Shown here in pieces: positions 33,997-42,312 of a DNA stretch of 64,000 nt. The translations under genes were made by a program, and so were the position numbers. The stretch is from Actinospineispora spinosispora DSM 44797 (GTDB taxonomy: Bacteria > Actinomycetota > Actinomycetes > Mycobacteriales > Pseudonocardiaceae), in NCBI RefSeq assembly GCF_000429025.1, contig NZ_KE386834.1, positions 62,001 to 126,000 on the forward strand. Reading direction: 5' to 3'. A model generated the notes under the pieces. The model was not told where the DNA came from and searched no databases. It was given only the letters and a program-made list of their open reading frames with translations. Each line of letters begins with the position of its first letter. The stretch's first letter is position 1.

Positions 33997-35196
33997 ATGA
34001 TCGCGACCATGACGTTCGACGACCTGCGCGCGATGCTGGTCGACTGTGCCGGACTCGTCGAAGGAGTGGAGCTCGACGAACGCCACCTGGACACCGAGCT
34101 GGCCACGCTCGGCTACGACTCGCTGGCGCTACTGGAGATGGCCTCACGGATCAAACAGGACCTGGGGGTCCACATCGCCGACGAGGAGGTCACCGACCTG
34201 CGCACACCGAGGTTGCTGCTGGACCGGGTCAACACCGCGCTCGCCTCGGCCCGGGTATCGCCCGCGCAGCTGCACTCCGAACACGACATCATCGTGAACG
34301 CGCCGGCTCCGGCCGTGTTCGCGCTGCTCACCGACGTATCACTGTGGCCGGTCATCTTCAGCCCGACCGTGCACACCCGGCTGCTGGAGCGCACCGAGCA
34401 CGGTGACCGGTTCGACATCTGGGCCACCGCCGCCGACGGGGACGTCAACACCTGGACCTCTCGCCGCACCTTCGACGCCGAGGCGGGTGTGATCACCTTC
34501 GCCCAGGACCGCGACACCCCGTTGTTCGGCTTCATGGGCGGCAGCTGGACCTGCGAACCGCGCGGCGACGGTCGCACCAGGGTGGTTCTCGGCCACCACT
34601 ACAACCCGTCGCCGGACGAGCCGGACGCGGAGCGGGTGATCCTGCGCGAACTCGACCACAACGGCACCCGTGAGCTGGAGGCGTTGCGGGTCATCGCCGA
34701 CCTTCCGGGGGACATCGCGTCGCTGCTGGTCAGCTTCACCGAGACGGTCGAGCTGGCCGGCCCAGCCGACCGGGCGCACGAGTTCATCTGGGCCGCCGAC
34801 CAGTGGCCGTCCCGGTTGCCGCACGTCGCCGAGGTCACTCTGCGCACGCGAGGCGGCAACGCACAGGACCTGACCATGGCGACCCGCACCCCGGACGGCG
34901 CGCGGCACACCACACGGTCGGTGCGGGTGGGTCTGCCGGATCGGACGATCGCCTACAAACAGATCACGCTGCCCACGCCGCTGCTCGGGCACAGCGGCAG
35001 GTGGGAGTTCACCGACGGCCGGATCCAATCCACGCACACCGCGCTGATCGACCCGGTGGCGGCGGCCGCGCTGTTCGGCACGGACGTCCCGCTCGCCGAG
35101 GTCGCCCGGCGGGTCCGCGCCGCGCTCGCCGCCAACAGCTTGGCGACGATGGAGCACGCCGTGCGCTTCGCCGAGCTGGACCGGGTGGCCGGGTGA
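33997..35196 (+). CDS. Acyl carrier protein fused to didomain aromatase/cyclase
   Basis: A 399-residue fusion. Residues about 1-85 are a complete type II ACP (DDLRAMLVDCAG, LGYDSLALLEM with Ser42, LRTPRLLLDRVN), placed exactly where the minimal PKS ACP gene is expected. After a short linker come two SRPBCC domains (about 94-235 and 240-395): SEHDIIVNAPAPAVFALLTD, WTSRRTFD, FMGGSWTCEP in the first and a second helix-grip half ending ATMEHAVRFAELD. That is the ActVII/DpsF-type first-ring aromatase/cyclase, normally a separate protein. GGGAGA lies 7 nt before ATG 33997. There is no stop or frameshift in the joint, so the fusion is real in this sequence. Confidence 0.93.
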   Translation: MIATMTFDDLRAMLVDCAGLVEGVELDERHLDTELATLGYDSLALLEMASRIKQDLGVHIADEEVTDLRTPRLLLDRVNTALASARVSPAQLHSEHDIIVNAPAPAVFALLTDVSLWPVIFSPTVHTRLLERTEHGDRFDIWATAADGDVNTWTSRRTFDAEAGVITFAQDRDTPLFGFMGGSWTCEPRGDGRTRVVLGHHYNPSPDEPDAERVILRELDHNGTRELEALRVIADLPGDIASLLVSFTETVELAGPADRAHEFIWAADQWPSRLPHVAEVTLRTRGGNAQDLTMATRTPDGARHTTRSVRVGLPDRTIAYKQITLPTPLLGHSGRWEFTDGRIQSTHTALIDPVAAAALFGTDVPLAEVARRVRAALAANSLATMEHAVRFAELDRVAG

Positions 35197-36122
35197 CCAC
35201 CAGGTTGCGCGCCCCGTTCGGTGAGCTCACCGAGGTGGCGGACGGAATACACGCGTTCATGCAGTTGCCCGGCGGCTGGTGTCTGAGCAACGCGGGCGTC
35301 ATCGTCGGCCCGGACGGAGTGGTCCTGGTGGACACCGCGGCCACCGTGGCCCGCGCCGAGGCGTTGCGCGACGCGGTCGAAGGGCTGCGGCTGGGTCCGA
35401 TCCGCACCGTGATCAACACCCATCACCATGGTGACCACGTGTTCGGCAACTGCGTGTTCACCCCGCCGGCCCAGATCGTCGCGCACGAGCTGACCGGACC
35501 GGAGATGGCGGCGGCGGGGCTCGGACTGCAGAGTCTGTGGCCCGACGTGTCCTGGGGAGACGTGGTTCTCGAGCTGCCCACCGTCACCTTCTCCCGCCGG
35601 ATGACGCTGCAGCTGGGCGAGCGCAGGGTCGAGCTGCACCACGTCGGGCCCGCGCACACCACGAGTGATGTCGTGGTGTGGGTTCCGGACGCCAATGTGC
35701 TGTTCGCCGGGGACGTCGTACTACCCGGCTGCACGCCGTTCAACCTGATGGGCTCGATCCGAGGGTCACTCGCGGCACTCGACCGGCTGAGTGGGTTCGG
35801 CGCCGACATCGTCGTCGGCGGGCACGGCACGGTGAGCGGCCCCGAGGTGTTCGAGCAGACGGCGAGCTACCTGAGGTGGGTGCTGGAGCTGGCGGCCGAG
35901 GGTGTCGCGGACGGCCTGTCCCCGTTACGGACCGCCGGGCGCAGCGGGTACGGCGAGTTCGGTGGGCTCCTCGACCCGGAACGGCTGGTCGGCAACCTGC
36001 ATCGTGCCTACCTGGAGCTCACCCGTCCCGACCTGCCGCTCGGTGCCGACCTCGACGTCCTCGGCGCGTTCGGAGAGATGGTCGAGTTCGCCGGCGGCCG
36101 GCCACTGTCCTGCTATGCGTGA
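35193..36122 (+). CDS. Metallo-beta-lactamase-fold cyclase (ActIV-like)
   Basis: A 309-residue protein of the metallo-beta-lactamase fold. The zinc motif THHHGDHVFGN, later His in HHVGPAHTTSD, Asp in FAGDVVLPG and GGHGTVSG are all present. In the actinorhodin pathway the homologous-fold protein ActIV closes the second ring and releases the product from the ACP. Coupled to the ACP-aromatase gene by GTGA, this gene most likely does the same next step. Confidence 0.88.
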   Translation: MTTRLRAPFGELTEVADGIHAFMQLPGGWCLSNAGVIVGPDGVVLVDTAATVARAEALRDAVEGLRLGPIRTVINTHHHGDHVFGNCVFTPPAQIVAHELTGPEMAAAGLGLQSLWPDVSWGDVVLELPTVTFSRRMTLQLGERRVELHHVGPAHTTSDVVVWVPDANVLFAGDVVLPGCTPFNLMGSIRGSLAALDRLSGFGADIVVGGHGTVSGPEVFEQTASYLRWVLELAAEGVADGLSPLRTAGRSGYGEFGGLLDPERLVGNLHRAYLELTRPDLPLGADLDVLGAFGEMVEFAGGRPLSCYA

Positions 36123-36134
36123 GGAGAGGTACCC

Positions 36135-36608
36135 GTGAGCGCCCTGGATGCGGCCACGTACTACGAGCTCAAAGCGTTCTACTCCGACCATCTCGCCGGT
36201 CGCGACGACGGTGACACCGAGTCCTGGCTGGCTGGTTTCGCCGAGGACGCCGTCCTGGCGACGAACCTGCTCGACGACTCGTCGATCACCGGCAAGGCCC
36301 GGTTCGCTCCGAAGGTCCGCGCACTGGACGCCGACTTCGCGGCCGCCGGGATTCAGCGCCGTCATGAGACCAGCACGTTCGTCTTCGACCGCAACACCGA
36401 CGGCACCGTGTCGTCCAGGTTCTACACCACCCTGCTCACCACCGGCGGCGACGGCGTCAGCCGCGTCCACTCGACGTCGGTCGCCACGGACCTGCTCACC
36501 AGGACCGAGGGCGGTTGGCTGGTCCTGTCCCGCCACATCCGCCGGGACGACCTGGCGCAGACCGAGGGCCGATCCGCACCCGAGCAACCGCGAGAGGAAC
36601 CGTCATGA
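36135..36608 (+). CDS. SnoaL-like NTF2-fold protein (1)
   Basis: A 157-residue NTF2-like protein of the SnoaL type (AATYYELKAFYSDHLAGRD, WLAGFAEDAVLATNL, then a beta-sheet region ending GGWLVLSRHIRRDD). In aromatic polyketide pathways this fold serves as ring cyclase or hydroxylase. GGAGAGG lies upstream of the GTG. It is coupled to a second SnoaL-like gene by ATGA. Confidence 0.87.
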   Translation: MSALDAATYYELKAFYSDHLAGRDDGDTESWLAGFAEDAVLATNLLDDSSITGKARFAPKVRALDADFAAAGIQRRHETSTFVFDRNTDGTVSSRFYTTLLTTGGDGVSRVHSTSVATDLLTRTEGGWLVLSRHIRRDDLAQTEGRSAPEQPREEPS

Positions 36609-37057
36609 CCCAGATCGTGATCTCCGAGGCCGGCGTGGACCGCGCCGCGCTGCACTGTCAGATCGAACAGTTCTACGCGGCCCAGATGCAGGTCCTCGAC
36701 GGCGGTGACGCCGCGAGCTGGGCCGTCACCTTCGCCGAGGACGGTGTGTTCACCTCCAACGGCATGCCCGATCCGGTGGTGGGCAGGGCGGCGCTGGAGT
36801 CGGCTGCGGTGGACACCATCGCCCGGCTGAACGGGCAAGGAATCACCCGGCGGCACTTCGTCTCGAACGTGCGGATCGAGTCGATCTCCGACGGTGTCGT
36901 CCAGGTCGCCAGCTACGTGCCGGTCATCGACACCGTCGACGGCGTCGCGTCCCTCCGGACCAGCACCGTGATGCGCGACCAGCTGGTCCGGTCCGAGGCG
37001 GGTTGGCTGATCCGGCACCGCACCGTCACCCGCGACGACCTCCGATCGGAGGGCTGA
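36605..37057 (+). CDS. SnoaL-like NTF2-fold protein (2)
   Basis: A 150-residue paralogue of the preceding protein (QIEQFYAAQMQVLDGGDAAS, WAVTFAEDGVFTSNG, ending GWLIRHRTVTRDDL). The two probably form a complex or act on successive steps. ATG 36605 overlaps the stop before it. Confidence 0.87.
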   Translation: MTQIVISEAGVDRAALHCQIEQFYAAQMQVLDGGDAASWAVTFAEDGVFTSNGMPDPVVGRAALESAAVDTIARLNGQGITRRHFVSNVRIESISDGVVQVASYVPVIDTVDGVASLRTSTVMRDQLVRSEAGWLIRHRTVTRDDLRSEG

Positions 37058-37062
37058 ACGAC

Positions 37063-37371
37063 ATGCTGACGCTGGTCAACACGTTCGTGCTCACCGGCGC
37101 TCCGGACGAGTTCGAACGGATCTTCACCGACACCGCCGACTTCATGAGCCGTCAGCCGGGATTCCTCGGTGCCCACCTGGTCCGCTCGACGATCGACGAG
37201 AACACGTACTTCAACGTCGCCCGGTGGGCCAGCCGGGAGGCTTTCGAGGCCGCCGCCGGGACGCCGCAGATGCGGGAGCACCGCACACACGTGCTCACGG
37301 TGGCGACACCTCGGCCACATCCGTGCACGACCGTGCACGTGGCAGCAGCGGCGGAGGGGTCGGGCGAATGA
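37063..37371 (+). CDS. ABM-domain quinone-forming oxygenase
   Basis: A 102-residue antibiotic-biosynthesis-monooxygenase fold protein (MLTLVNTFVLTGAPDEF, FMSRQPGFLGAHLVRS, YFNVARWASREAFEAA). Small cofactor-free members such as ActVA-ORF6 and TcmH oxidise anthrones to quinones. The stop overlaps the P450 start by ATGA. The Trp in ARW and nearby Asn/His match the family. Confidence 0.86.
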   Translation: MLTLVNTFVLTGAPDEFERIFTDTADFMSRQPGFLGAHLVRSTIDENTYFNVARWASREAFEAAAGTPQMREHRTHVLTVATPRPHPCTTVHVAAAAEGSGE

Positions 37372-38582
37372 CCGAGCTGGACGTACCCCGAGCGCTCGAA
37401 CCGTCTCCGTTCTTCCTGGCCAGGAGCCCTTACGAACGTCACCGCCAGTACCGGGAGCTGAACCGTCGAGGCCCGGTGCACCGGGTCGTGCTGCCGCACG
37501 GTGCGCAGGTGTGGCTGGTGACCGGGTACGAGCACGCCCGCGCCGCCCTCACCGATCCCCGGCTGGCGACGACGGAACCGCTGTTCGCCGAGCAGCTACC
37601 GCCCGCGCTGCGGTCCGCGGTGGAGAGCCAGATGCTCAACATGGACCCTCCGGAACACACCAGGCTGCGCAAGCTCGTGACCGCCGCGTTCACCCGGCGC
37701 AGGGTGGACGGGCTCGCGCCCCGCGTCCAGCAGCTCGCCGACGAACTGCTCGAACCACTCGTCGGGCGGGCAGAAGCAGGATTCGACCTCATCAGCGAGT
37801 TCACCTACCCGCTGCCCATCGCGGTGATCTGCGAGTTGCTCGGAGTACCGCCCGACGGCAGGGACGGGTTCCGACAATGGACGTCGGCGCTGGTCAACGC
37901 AACGGTTCTCGGTGCGGACGCGCTCGTCGAGGCCAACGCGGGAATGGTCGAGCACCTCCGGGCACTGATCGACCAGAAGCGTGCACGGCCCGCTGACGAC
38001 CTCGTCTCGGCGCTCGTCGCCGCGCGCGACGGCGGGGATCGGCTGAGCGAGGACGAGCTCACCTCGATGCTGCACCTGCTGATCGTCGCGGGTCACGAGA
38101 CGACCGCGAACCTCATCGCCAACGAGGTCCGTGCGCTGCTGACCACCCCCGGGGCCTGGTCGCGGCTCGTCGCGGAACCGGAGCGGGTGCCTACCGTCGT
38201 GGAGGAGGCGCTGCGTTTCGACGGTCCGATCCAGACCACGCCGCAGCGCAGGGCGCGGGAGGACTTCGAGCTGGGCGGCGTCCCGATCACCGGTGGGGAC
38301 ATGGTCCTGATCGGTCTGCTGGCAGCCAACCACGACACCGAAGCCATCCCGGACGCGGACCGCTTCGACCCGGTCCGGGAACCGGTCTCGCACCTGGCCT
38401 TCGGCCACGGAATCCACTTCTGCCTCGGTGCGCCGTTGGCCAGGCTGGAGGCACGGGTCGGGCTGTCCAGCCTGCTGGCCCGTTTCCCGAGGTTGTGCCT
38501 GGCCGCACCGGAGGAGGAGATCGTGACCGCCCCGGGCGTCCTGATGAACGCGATGGAGTCCCTGCCGGTCACCGTCCACTAG
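37368..38582 (+). CDS. Cytochrome P450
   Basis: A 404-residue bacterial P450. The I-helix motif AGHETTANL (about residue 245), ExxR in EEALRFDGP, and the haem loop FGHGIHFCLGAPLARLE with the axial Cys are present. It is the last gene of the KS-alpha operon, coupled to the ABM gene, and presumably performs a late hydroxylation or coupling. No ferredoxin or reductase gene is nearby. Confidence 0.94.
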   Translation: MTELDVPRALEPSPFFLARSPYERHRQYRELNRRGPVHRVVLPHGAQVWLVTGYEHARAALTDPRLATTEPLFAEQLPPALRSAVESQMLNMDPPEHTRLRKLVTAAFTRRRVDGLAPRVQQLADELLEPLVGRAEAGFDLISEFTYPLPIAVICELLGVPPDGRDGFRQWTSALVNATVLGADALVEANAGMVEHLRALIDQKRARPADDLVSALVAARDGGDRLSEDELTSMLHLLIVAGHETTANLIANEVRALLTTPGAWSRLVAEPERVPTVVEEALRFDGPIQTTPQRRAREDFELGGVPITGGDMVLIGLLAANHDTEAIPDADRFDPVREPVSHLAFGHGIHFCLGAPLARLEARVGLSSLLARFPRLCLAAPEEEIVTAPGVLMNAMESLPVTVH

Positions 38583-38646
38583 CAGGCCAACTCGATCAAG
38601 CTGTTGCCCCGCGATTCCCCACGCCCCCGGCGGTCTTGCGCATCTA

Positions 38647-38705
38647 CGTGCTGCGTCGCACATGTCCGGACATGTGCGACGCAGCACGAACACGTGCACA
38701 GTGCC
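38647..38705. repeat. Perfect palindrome/direct repeat at right flank of polyketide block (family C, copy 2)
   Basis: Positions 38647-38688 are a 42-bp perfect palindrome (half CGTGCTGCGTCGCACATGTCC). The stretch 38651-38705 matches 22491-22545 at 49 of 55 positions. It lies between the convergent P450 and AraC genes. Confidence 0.75.
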
Positions 38706-38708
38706 CGT

Positions 38709-39512
38709 TCAGGCGACCGGGCCACGGCCGGGGGTGTGGCCGAAGGTGGCCTTGAAGACGTCTATGAAGGCGCTCGGGGTGGACCAGCCGCAGCGGTGGG
38801 CCACCGTGCTGACCGGCAGGTTCTCCGCGAGCAGGATCAGCGCCCTGTGCAGGCGCAGCTGGGTGCGCCACTGCGGGAACGTCATGCCCAGCTCGGTACG
38901 GAACAGCCGCGACAGAGTGCGTTCGCTGGCTCCGGCGACCGTGCCGAGCGCGGTGAGCGTGCGGTTGTCGGCCGGATCGTCGAACAGCAGCTGGCACACC
39001 GTCACCAGACGCGTATCGCGCGGGGTCGGCAACCGGATCGGCTGCTGCGATGAGTGCCGGAGCTGGTCGAGCAGGACCGCGCGCAGCCGGCGGCGAGCGT
39101 CGTCGCCCATGATGTCGTCGACCGTGTCGTCAGGGCGGTCCGCGGCGATCGGCTGGCGGATGAGGTCGTCACCGGCCGGGCTCTTCGTGTAGGCGATGAT
39201 CAGCTCACGCAGCAGCGGACCGACCGCGAGCACCGCGGGGACGTGCAGGTCCAGCGGGTTGTCCGCGCCCACCCCGACGGTGCGCAGCTCGGTGTCGCCG
39301 TAGGCGCGATGCTCGTGCACCGTTCCAGCGGGCACCCAGATGGCGCGGGTCGCCGGCGCGATCCAGTGGCCCCGATCGGTCGCCACCGACAGCACACCCC
39401 GGGCCGCGTAGACGATCTGGTTGTCGTCATGACGGTGCGGATCGACGCCGCTGCCGGCCGCCAGGTGCATGACGGCGGTGCGGGCGATCGGGGCGTGGCG
39501 GATCGGCGACAT
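38709..39512 (-). CDS. AraC-family regulator with cupin domain
   Basis: A 267-residue AraC-type regulator. The N-terminal cupin has GVDPHRHDDNQIVYAARGVL and WVPAGTVHEHRAYG; the C-terminal double helix-turn-helix has LGTVAGASERTLSRLFRTELG and TVAHRCGWSTPSAFIDVFKATFG. It diverges from the exporter gene 54 bp away, so it most likely controls that gene. Confidence 0.92.
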   Translation of the reverse strand: MSPIRHAPIARTAVMHLAAGSGVDPHRHDDNQIVYAARGVLSVATDRGHWIAPATRAIWVPAGTVHEHRAYGDTELRTVGVGADNPLDLHVPAVLAVGPLLRELIIAYTKSPAGDDLIRQPIAADRPDDTVDDIMGDDARRRLRAVLLDQLRHSSQQPIRLPTPRDTRLVTVCQLLFDDPADNRTLTALGTVAGASERTLSRLFRTELGMTFPQWRTQLRLHRALILLAENLPVSTVAHRCGWSTPSAFIDVFKATFGHTPGRGPVA

Positions 39513-39566
39513 CACTTGGCAGATTATCGGAAGCCAGCAAGCCGTGTGCTGCCGGAAGCTGGGACC

Positions 39567-40763
39567 ATGACCGAGAAGCGGGTGCCGACGCTGCTGCTGG
39601 CGACGGCTCACGGGAGTGTGGATCTCTATCAGGGTGTGGTGCCGGTCCTGGTGCCCTTCCTCGTGGCCCAGCGCCACTACGACTACGTGGCGGTGTCCGG
39701 GTTCGTACTGGCCGCGAGCGTGTTGTCCTCGGTGGTGCAGCCGTTGTTCGGGCTGCTCACCGACCGGCACCGGATGCGCTGGTTGATCCCGGTGAGCATG
39801 CTGATCACCGGGATCGGGGTCGCGCTGATCGGGGTCGTGGACAGCTACCCGGCCACCCTCGCGGTGATCGCGGTGTCCGGGGTGGGTGTCGCGGGCTTCC
39901 ACCCGGAGGCGGCCCGACTAGCGAGGTCGGTCACCGGTGGCGGACACGTGGGGATGAGCTGGTTCTCCCTGGGCGGCAACGTCGGTTTTGCGTTGGCGCC
40001 GGTCATCGCCACTCCGATCCTGATCGCCGGAGGCCTGGGCGCGGCGCCGTTCCTCGCGATCCCGGCGCTGATCGGCACCGCGCTGGTGCTGCCGATGCTG
40101 CGCCGGGACACCTCGAAGCCCTCGGCACGCGCGTCCCGCGACGGCATCGACGACTGGAAGGCGTTCGGCACGCTGTCGGCCATCATCGTGCTGCGCTCGG
40201 TCGCCTACGTCGGGTTGAGCACCTTCCTCGGGCTGTTCGTCCAGCAGCGCATGCCGCACGGCGCCGCCGCCAGTGGGCTGGCGTTGTTCGTGTTGTACGC
40301 GGCCGGTGCGGTCGGGACGGTGCTCGGCGGGCGGTGCGCGGTGCGCTGGGGGCGGTTGCGCACGCTGCGGGTCGCGTACCTGGCCTCGGCGTTCGCGCTG
40401 GCCGGGGTGGCGTTCGCGCCGGGGCCGTCGGTGCTGGTGTTCGTCGCGGCGGCCTCGCTCGGGCTGTACGTGCCGTTCTCGCTGCACATCACTCTGGGTC
40501 AGGACTACCTGCCGACCAGGATGGGCACCGCGAGCGGCGTGACCCTCGGTCTGGCCGCCAGCGTCGGCGGCGCGTTCGCGCCGGCCCTGGGCGCGATCGC
40601 CGAGGCGACCTCGCTCCAGGTGACCCTGGCCTGCCTGATCGTGCTGCCCGTCATCGCCTGGTGGCTCGGGCGGACGCTGCGCGACCCGGCCACCAGGACC
40701 GAGGCGCTCAGTGCCCCGAGTGTGGGGTCAGATGCAGCAGGAGACGGAAGCGTTCGAAGCTGA
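39567..40763 (+). CDS. MFS exporter (fosmidomycin-resistance Fsr-like)
   Basis: A 398-residue transporter with about 12 membrane helices. The start TLLLATAHGSVDLYQGVVPVLVPFL and SGVGVAGFHPEAARLARSV are characteristic of the Fsr branch of the major facilitator superfamily. The 3' end overlaps the convergent gene by 56 bp. It could export the polyketide, but pairing with AraC is common for Fsr-like genes in general. Confidence 0.9.
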   Translation: MTEKRVPTLLLATAHGSVDLYQGVVPVLVPFLVAQRHYDYVAVSGFVLAASVLSSVVQPLFGLLTDRHRMRWLIPVSMLITGIGVALIGVVDSYPATLAVIAVSGVGVAGFHPEAARLARSVTGGGHVGMSWFSLGGNVGFALAPVIATPILIAGGLGAAPFLAIPALIGTALVLPMLRRDTSKPSARASRDGIDDWKAFGTLSAIIVLRSVAYVGLSTFLGLFVQQRMPHGAAASGLALFVLYAAGAVGTVLGGRCAVRWGRLRTLRVAYLASAFALAGVAFAPGPSVLVFVAAASLGLYVPFSLHITLGQDYLPTRMGTASGVTLGLAASVGGAFAPALGAIAEATSLQVTLACLIVLPVIAWWLGRTLRDPATRTEALSAPSVGSDAAGDGSVRS

Positions 40764-41394
40764 CCCTGGTCCGTCCGGGGAACAGGTTGACCGCGTCGCG
40801 CACCGCACCGCCGGGTTCGTTCACGATCCGGCGGTGCGCCTGTTCGTCCGTCCACTCGGCCAGGTTCAGCACGTGCCGGCCGTCCAGGCTGACGTGAAAG
40901 TGCGCGCCGACCAGGCCGGGGACCGGCCGGGGACTGGTCCGTGCCGCGTCGAACACCCCGTCCACCCAGCGCCGGGCGTCCGGCTGACTGAACTGGGCCC
41001 GCACGGTGACGTAGCAGCCCGGCCGGGCCTCGGCGTCCGCGCCCGGTGCGCTGCGGTACAGCCGGTACTCGTGGCCGCCCAGCCGCTCGATGCCGGGGAC
41101 GGCCGAGCTGATCTCCCGCCAGCGGTCCTGCATCTGCTCGCGGACCGAGGCCGTGTCCGAGCTGGCCCACCGGCTGTAGTGCATGAGCGTGTTGCCGTTG
41201 ATGCTGCCGAAGACCGTGTAGTCCAGCAGCTCTGGCGAGGGCCATGGTCGGCCCTGCCACGCGGTGGCGATGGCGACGCCGGCGAGCATCTGCCGGTCCT
41301 GGTCGCCGACGCGCCACGTGGTGGCGATCGCGAGCTGGTCCGGCCCGGCGGCGCCGCGGGTGAGCTCGAGGGACGGGTTGGCGATGCTGGTCAC
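40708..41394 (-). CDS. Double ABM-domain protein
   Basis: A 228-residue protein with two antibiotic-biosynthesis-monooxygenase-like halves (residues about 15-110 and 120-215). Visible are VFGSINGNTLMHYSRWASSD in the first and VGAHFHVSLDGRHVLNLAEWTDEQAH in the second. GTG 41394 is chosen because GGAGG precedes it by 6 nt. Members of this fold bind haem or aromatic substrates, so function is open. Confidence 0.82.
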   Translation of the reverse strand: MTSIANPSLELTRGAAGPDQLAIATTWRVGDQDRQMLAGVAIATAWQGRPWPSPELLDYTVFGSINGNTLMHYSRWASSDTASVREQMQDRWREISSAVPGIERLGGHEYRLYRSAPGADAEARPGCYVTVRAQFSQPDARRWVDGVFDAARTSPRPVPGLVGAHFHVSLDGRHVLNLAEWTDEQAHRRIVNEPGGAVRDAVNLFPGRTRVSFERFRLLLHLTPHSGH

Positions 41395-41430
41395 GGTGAT
41401 CCTCCGCTTGTCGAAGTGTCTCACCGATGA

Positions 41431-41462
41431 CGCTAGGAGCTAAACCGAACTTGAGGTCAAGT
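41431..41462 (-). promoter_or_regulatory. Promoter with operator-like palindrome
   Basis: Reading leftward, TTGACC (41460-41455) and CTAGCG (41436-41431) are 18 bp apart. A 14-bp perfect palindrome ACTTGACCTCAAGT (41449-41462) covers the -35 box, so a regulator probably binds here. Confidence 0.55.
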
Positions 41463-41469
41463 CCATTGG

Positions 41470-42291
41470 TTAGGGTGTACTAAACCCCGCGTCGACCGGT
41501 AGCGCCACACCGGTGATGTAGCGGGCCTCGTCGGAGACCAGCCAGGCGATGGCGTTGCTGACGTCACTCGGCTCCAGGATGGTCACGTCCAGCAGATGCC
41601 CGACCTCCGAACCGTGCTCGGGCGCCTGCGGGAAGAACCTCTCCATCGCCTCGTTGATCACCATCGGCGTGCGCACCCCGCTGGGATGCACCGAGTTGAC
41701 CCGGATGTCGTGCGGCGCCAGCCAGCGGGCCCAGTTGCGCATCAGACCGACCAGCGCGTGTTTCGCGGCCGTGTAACCGTCGCCGCCGCCCGACCCGCCG
41801 CCGATCCGGCCGGTCAGGCCCATGACCGAGCTGCTCAGCACGATCGAACCGCCCTCGGCTTGCTCGATCATCGTCGGTACGGCGGCGTGCACCGTGTTCC
41901 AGACGCCGGTGAGGTTGATGGCCAGCTGGTCGGCGAACGCCTGGGCCTCGCTCGCGCTGGGATCGGCCATCCCGATCCCGGCGTTGGCGAGCACGATGTG
42001 TACGCCACCGAGCTGGGCGACGCCGTCCCGGACCGCCGCGCCCAGTGCCTCCGCGTCCCGCACATCGGCCTGGACGGCGACGATGCGCCGGTCCAGAGCC
42101 TCCACCTCGGACACCGTCTCGGCGAGGTCGGCCTCGGTCGCCAGTGGGTAGGCGACCGTGTCGATGTCGCGGCAGATGTCCACCGCGATCACATCGGCGC
42201 CGTCACGGGCCAGCCGGATCGCATGGCTGCGACCCTGGCCCCTGGCGGCGCCGGTGATCAGTGCGACCTTGCCCTGTAGGCGTCCACTCAT
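41470..42291 (-). CDS. Mycofactocin-type short-chain dehydrogenase
   Basis: A 273-residue SDR. The start GKVALITGAARGQGRSHAIRL, VIAVDICRDID and a long insertion before SGGGDGYTAAKHAL (catalytic Tyr and Lys) are typical of the mycofactocin-coupled subfamily, which holds NAD non-exchangeably and passes electrons to mycofactocin. No mycofactocin genes are in the window. It ends just before the carotenoid oxygenase-like gene on the same strand. Confidence 0.88.
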   Translation of the reverse strand: MSGRLQGKVALITGAARGQGRSHAIRLARDGADVIAVDICRDIDTVAYPLATEADLAETVSEVEALDRRIVAVQADVRDAEALGAAVRDGVAQLGGVHIVLANAGIGMADPSASEAQAFADQLAINLTGVWNTVHAAVPTMIEQAEGGSIVLSSSVMGLTGRIGGGSGGGDGYTAAKHALVGLMRNWARWLAPHDIRVNSVHPSGVRTPMVINEAMERFFPQAPEHGSEVGHLLDVTILEPSDVSNAIAWLVSDEARYITGVALPVDAGFSTP

Positions 42292-42312
42292 CGGCTCAGC
42301 CTACGGTGATGA

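Noticed and set aside
22491..38705. Integrative element with att sites
   Set aside because: No integrase, transposase or tRNA gene at either end; the repeats alone do not show site-specific integration.
39567..40763. Exporter assigned firmly to the polyketide cluster
   Set aside because: It lies outside the flanking repeat, pairs with an AraC gene and belongs to the Fsr branch, so a link to the polyketide is not shown.
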